Shown here: in pieces, positions 62,835-64,000 of the stretch | Position numbering within the stretch: position 1 is the first letter of the stretch | Layout of the letters: each line of letters starts with the position of its first letter | Source of the DNA: Actinomycetes bacterium | Lineage (GTDB): Bacteria; Actinomycetota; Actinomycetes; Nanopelagicales; Nanopelagicaceae | DNA: 64,000 nucleotides | Reading direction: 5' to 3' | NCBI GenBank assembly: GCA_947383695.1 | Contig: OX376642.1 | Span: 1 to 64,000, forward strand | Notes under the pieces: generated by a model | The model's database searches: none | What the model was told of the DNA's origin: nothing | What the model saw: the letters and a program-made list of their open reading frames with translations, nothing else | Position numbers and translations under genes: made by a program

Positions 62835-63741
62835 CTCGAATGATAAATGAAGGCTTTCCTTTTACTTCCAAGAATATCCGAGAGATGTACAGACCAACCG
62901 TACCAATTGAAAGTAGAATAATTCCGCTAGTGAACAAATTTAGTGCGACTAAGGTAGACCACCCTTCAACGGTTGTTGTCCCTCTTACTTTTAAGAAAGT
63001 TAAAAGAAAAATGCACAAAACCGTAAGTATCTCAAAAAACAAACCGAACATGAAAATGTACTTGAGTGGCTTGATTGAGGTGTTTGTTATCCCGTCTAGA
63101 GCCAATTTAAACTTTCTTCCCAAACTATAGTGGGACTTCTTCAGGGACAATTTTTCTATGGGAACTAGTTGTTGACGAAAGCCTGCGAACGCAAAAGTGT
63201 GAGCAATAAAAATCTCTTTTTCCGAGAAATTACTAATTACATCACGAACTTTCGATGTAAACAGGCGCGAAGTAACCAAGTTAATCGGTATATGTAATTC
63301 AGAGCTTGAAGAAATGAAGCGCCAAACAATTGATCCGGTTATTCGCTCCCAACTGGCCCCACGCCTGGAAACTTGGTGACCCATAAACACGTCAACTTCC
63401 GAGTGTAATTGTTTTTCGCGCCAGAAAATCTCAAGATTTGCTGGAGATTCTTCCAAATCAGAATCAGTGAGATACGACCATTTCCCAGTAGATTTGGTTA
63501 TCCCAGCCCAAAGCGCTTTATGATGTCCGAAATTTCTGCTGAAAATAAAGGCTTTTGTATCATGGGATTTACCACAAATCTCTTTCAGAATATCCGGAGT
63601 TCCATCAGTAGAGCCGTCATCGATATAAATGATCTCGTAACTTAAATTTAGTTTTTGTAAATGATTCCGTATTTCACTATCAAAAATGCGGATCGTGTTA
63701 GATGAATTATAAGTTGTGGTGATTACAGAAATATCTTTCAT
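62824..63741 (-). CDS. GT2 glycosyltransferase with membrane anchor (GtrB/DPM1-like)
   Basis: 305 aa from the ATG at 63741; GTG at 63744 is one codon upstream. GT-A domain with SVITTTYNSSNTI, IIYIDDGSTDGTPDIL, the FSRNFGHHKALWAG motif and TDSDLEESP (DxD region). Two C-terminal membrane helices (about 230-255 and 265-290). Matches polyprenyl-phosphate sugar transferases (GtrB, ArnC, DPM1) that charge a carrier lipid on the inner face. ATG overlaps the WbqC-like stop (TGATG). Confidence 0.9.
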   Translation of the reverse strand: MKDISVITTTYNSSNTIRIFDSEIRNHLQKLNLSYEIIYIDDGSTDGTPDILKEICGKSHDTKAFIFSRNFGHHKALWAGITKSTGKWSYLTDSDLEESPANLEIFWREKQLHSEVDVFMGHQVSRRGASWERITGSIVWRFISSSSELHIPINLVTSRLFTSKVRDVISNFSEKEIFIAHTFAFAGFRQQLVPIEKLSLKKSHYSLGRKFKLALDGITNTSIKPLKYIFMFGLFFEILTVLCIFLLTFLKVRGTTTVEGWSTLVALNLFTSGIILLSIGTVGLYISRIFLEVKGKPSFIIRDEY

Positions 63742-64000
63742 CACGATCCCCCAATAACATTAAGAGCATCCTGGCCATGCCAGGCAATCCCATGAACTAT
63801 CGATAGCATAGCCTGATCACGATTTGTAGTATTGCTTTTGGATTCAAAATCCCCATAATTTATGAATTTGAGAAGAATGTTTGCATCAAGGAAATCTCTA
63901 TTATCCAAATAGCTTGAGGCGCTGGGTCCAGAGATATAAGTTGTACCTCCAAATGACTGAACAATCCTAGCAATTTTCTTTGACGGGTTATAATCGAGCA
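63741..64000 (-). CDS. WbqC-like protein, C-terminal part (cut by window end)
   Basis: 85 residues of open frame read leftward from the window edge to TGA at 63741-63743. The stretch FGGTTYISGPSASSYLD followed by a short FINYGDF strand matches the WbqC family (PF08889) found in O-antigen and other surface-glycan clusters. The C-terminal end SIVHGIAWHGQDALNVI also fits. Function of the family is not established. The N-terminal part lies beyond 64000. Confidence 0.75.
   Translation of the reverse strand, partial: LDYNPSKKIARIVQSFGGTTYISGPSASSYLDNRDFLDANILLKFINYGDFESKSNTTNRDQAMLSIVHGIAWHGQDALNVIGGS

Noticed and set aside
1-64000. tRNA, rRNA, tmRNA, CRISPR arrays and insertion sequences
   Set aside because: None recognised by reading the spacers, which are nearly all under 200 nt; a covariance-model scan would be needed to exclude small RNAs.

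Overview
The window looks like the replication-origin end of a streamlined, moderately AT-rich actinobacterial chromosome. My best guess is a freshwater acI actinobacterium (Nanopelagicales, Planktophila/Nanopelagicus type). This rests on gene order, on very short intergenic gaps and on A/T-ending codons, not on any marker gene or database match. Two blocks follow the Mycobacterium tuberculosis gene order: pcnA-NUDIX-(DUF6049)-murJ-trxB-trxA-cwlM-parB-parA-rsmG-jag-yidC-rnpA-rpmH-dnaA, and DUF5318-ponA-GT87-rpsF-ssb-rpsR-rplI-dnaB. A third block, topA - MFS/Tmk fusion - holB, matches Streptomyces. The window begins exactly at the dnaA stop codon.

Layout. 1-6.3 kb: dnaA (-) and, divergently, rpmH-rnpA-yidD-yidC-jag-rsmG-parA-parB with DnaA boxes and two parS sites. 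6.3-13.3 kb (-): an aminotransferase and the envelope/redox operon cwlM-trxA-trxB-murJ-DUF6049-NUDIX. 13.3-24.4 kb: cca, MFS, DUF5318, a class A PBP, a GT87 mannosyltransferase-like protein, rpsF-ssb-rpsR-rplI, a secreted M6-like metalloprotease, and dnaB with a second DnaA-box cluster in front. 24.4-33.7 kb: EamA exporter, acyl-CoA dehydrogenase, dcd, lemA-htpX, a two-component system and an EtfD-like membrane Fe-S oxidoreductase. 33.7-37.4 kb: dnaK-grpE-dnaJ-hspR behind a HAIR operator. 37.4-41.2 kb: DUF1501/DUF1800, pyrE (carrying a third parS-like site) and DedA. 41.3-47.3 kb: a sugar ABC importer without ATPase, a GH1 beta-glucosidase and an MFS protein. 47.4-55.9 kb: hppA, topA, a 29-residue membrane microprotein, MFS-Tmk and holB. 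56-64 kb: accessory surface-glycan-type genes with different codon use. These are class IV aminotransferase, initiating sugar-phosphate transferase, DapDC-like decarboxylase and HpcH/HpaI-type aldolase on +, then flavin-reductase-like (+), FAD oxidoreductase, methyltransferase, GT2 and a partial WbqC-like gene on -. A native-looking VOC gene sits between the two accessory groups.

Two genome-wide design features stand out. All eight convergent gene pairs end within 1 nt of each other or overlap, and four of them share a single 4-nt stop-stop tetranucleotide. At least thirteen genes without an obvious ribosome binding site carry a TANNNT hexamer exactly 6 nt before the start codon, which fits leaderless transcription. 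No tRNA, rRNA, CRISPR array or insertion sequence was recognised by reading. There is no gene-free stretch over 300 bases; the largest gaps (1405-1696 and 22713-22986) hold the DnaA boxes.
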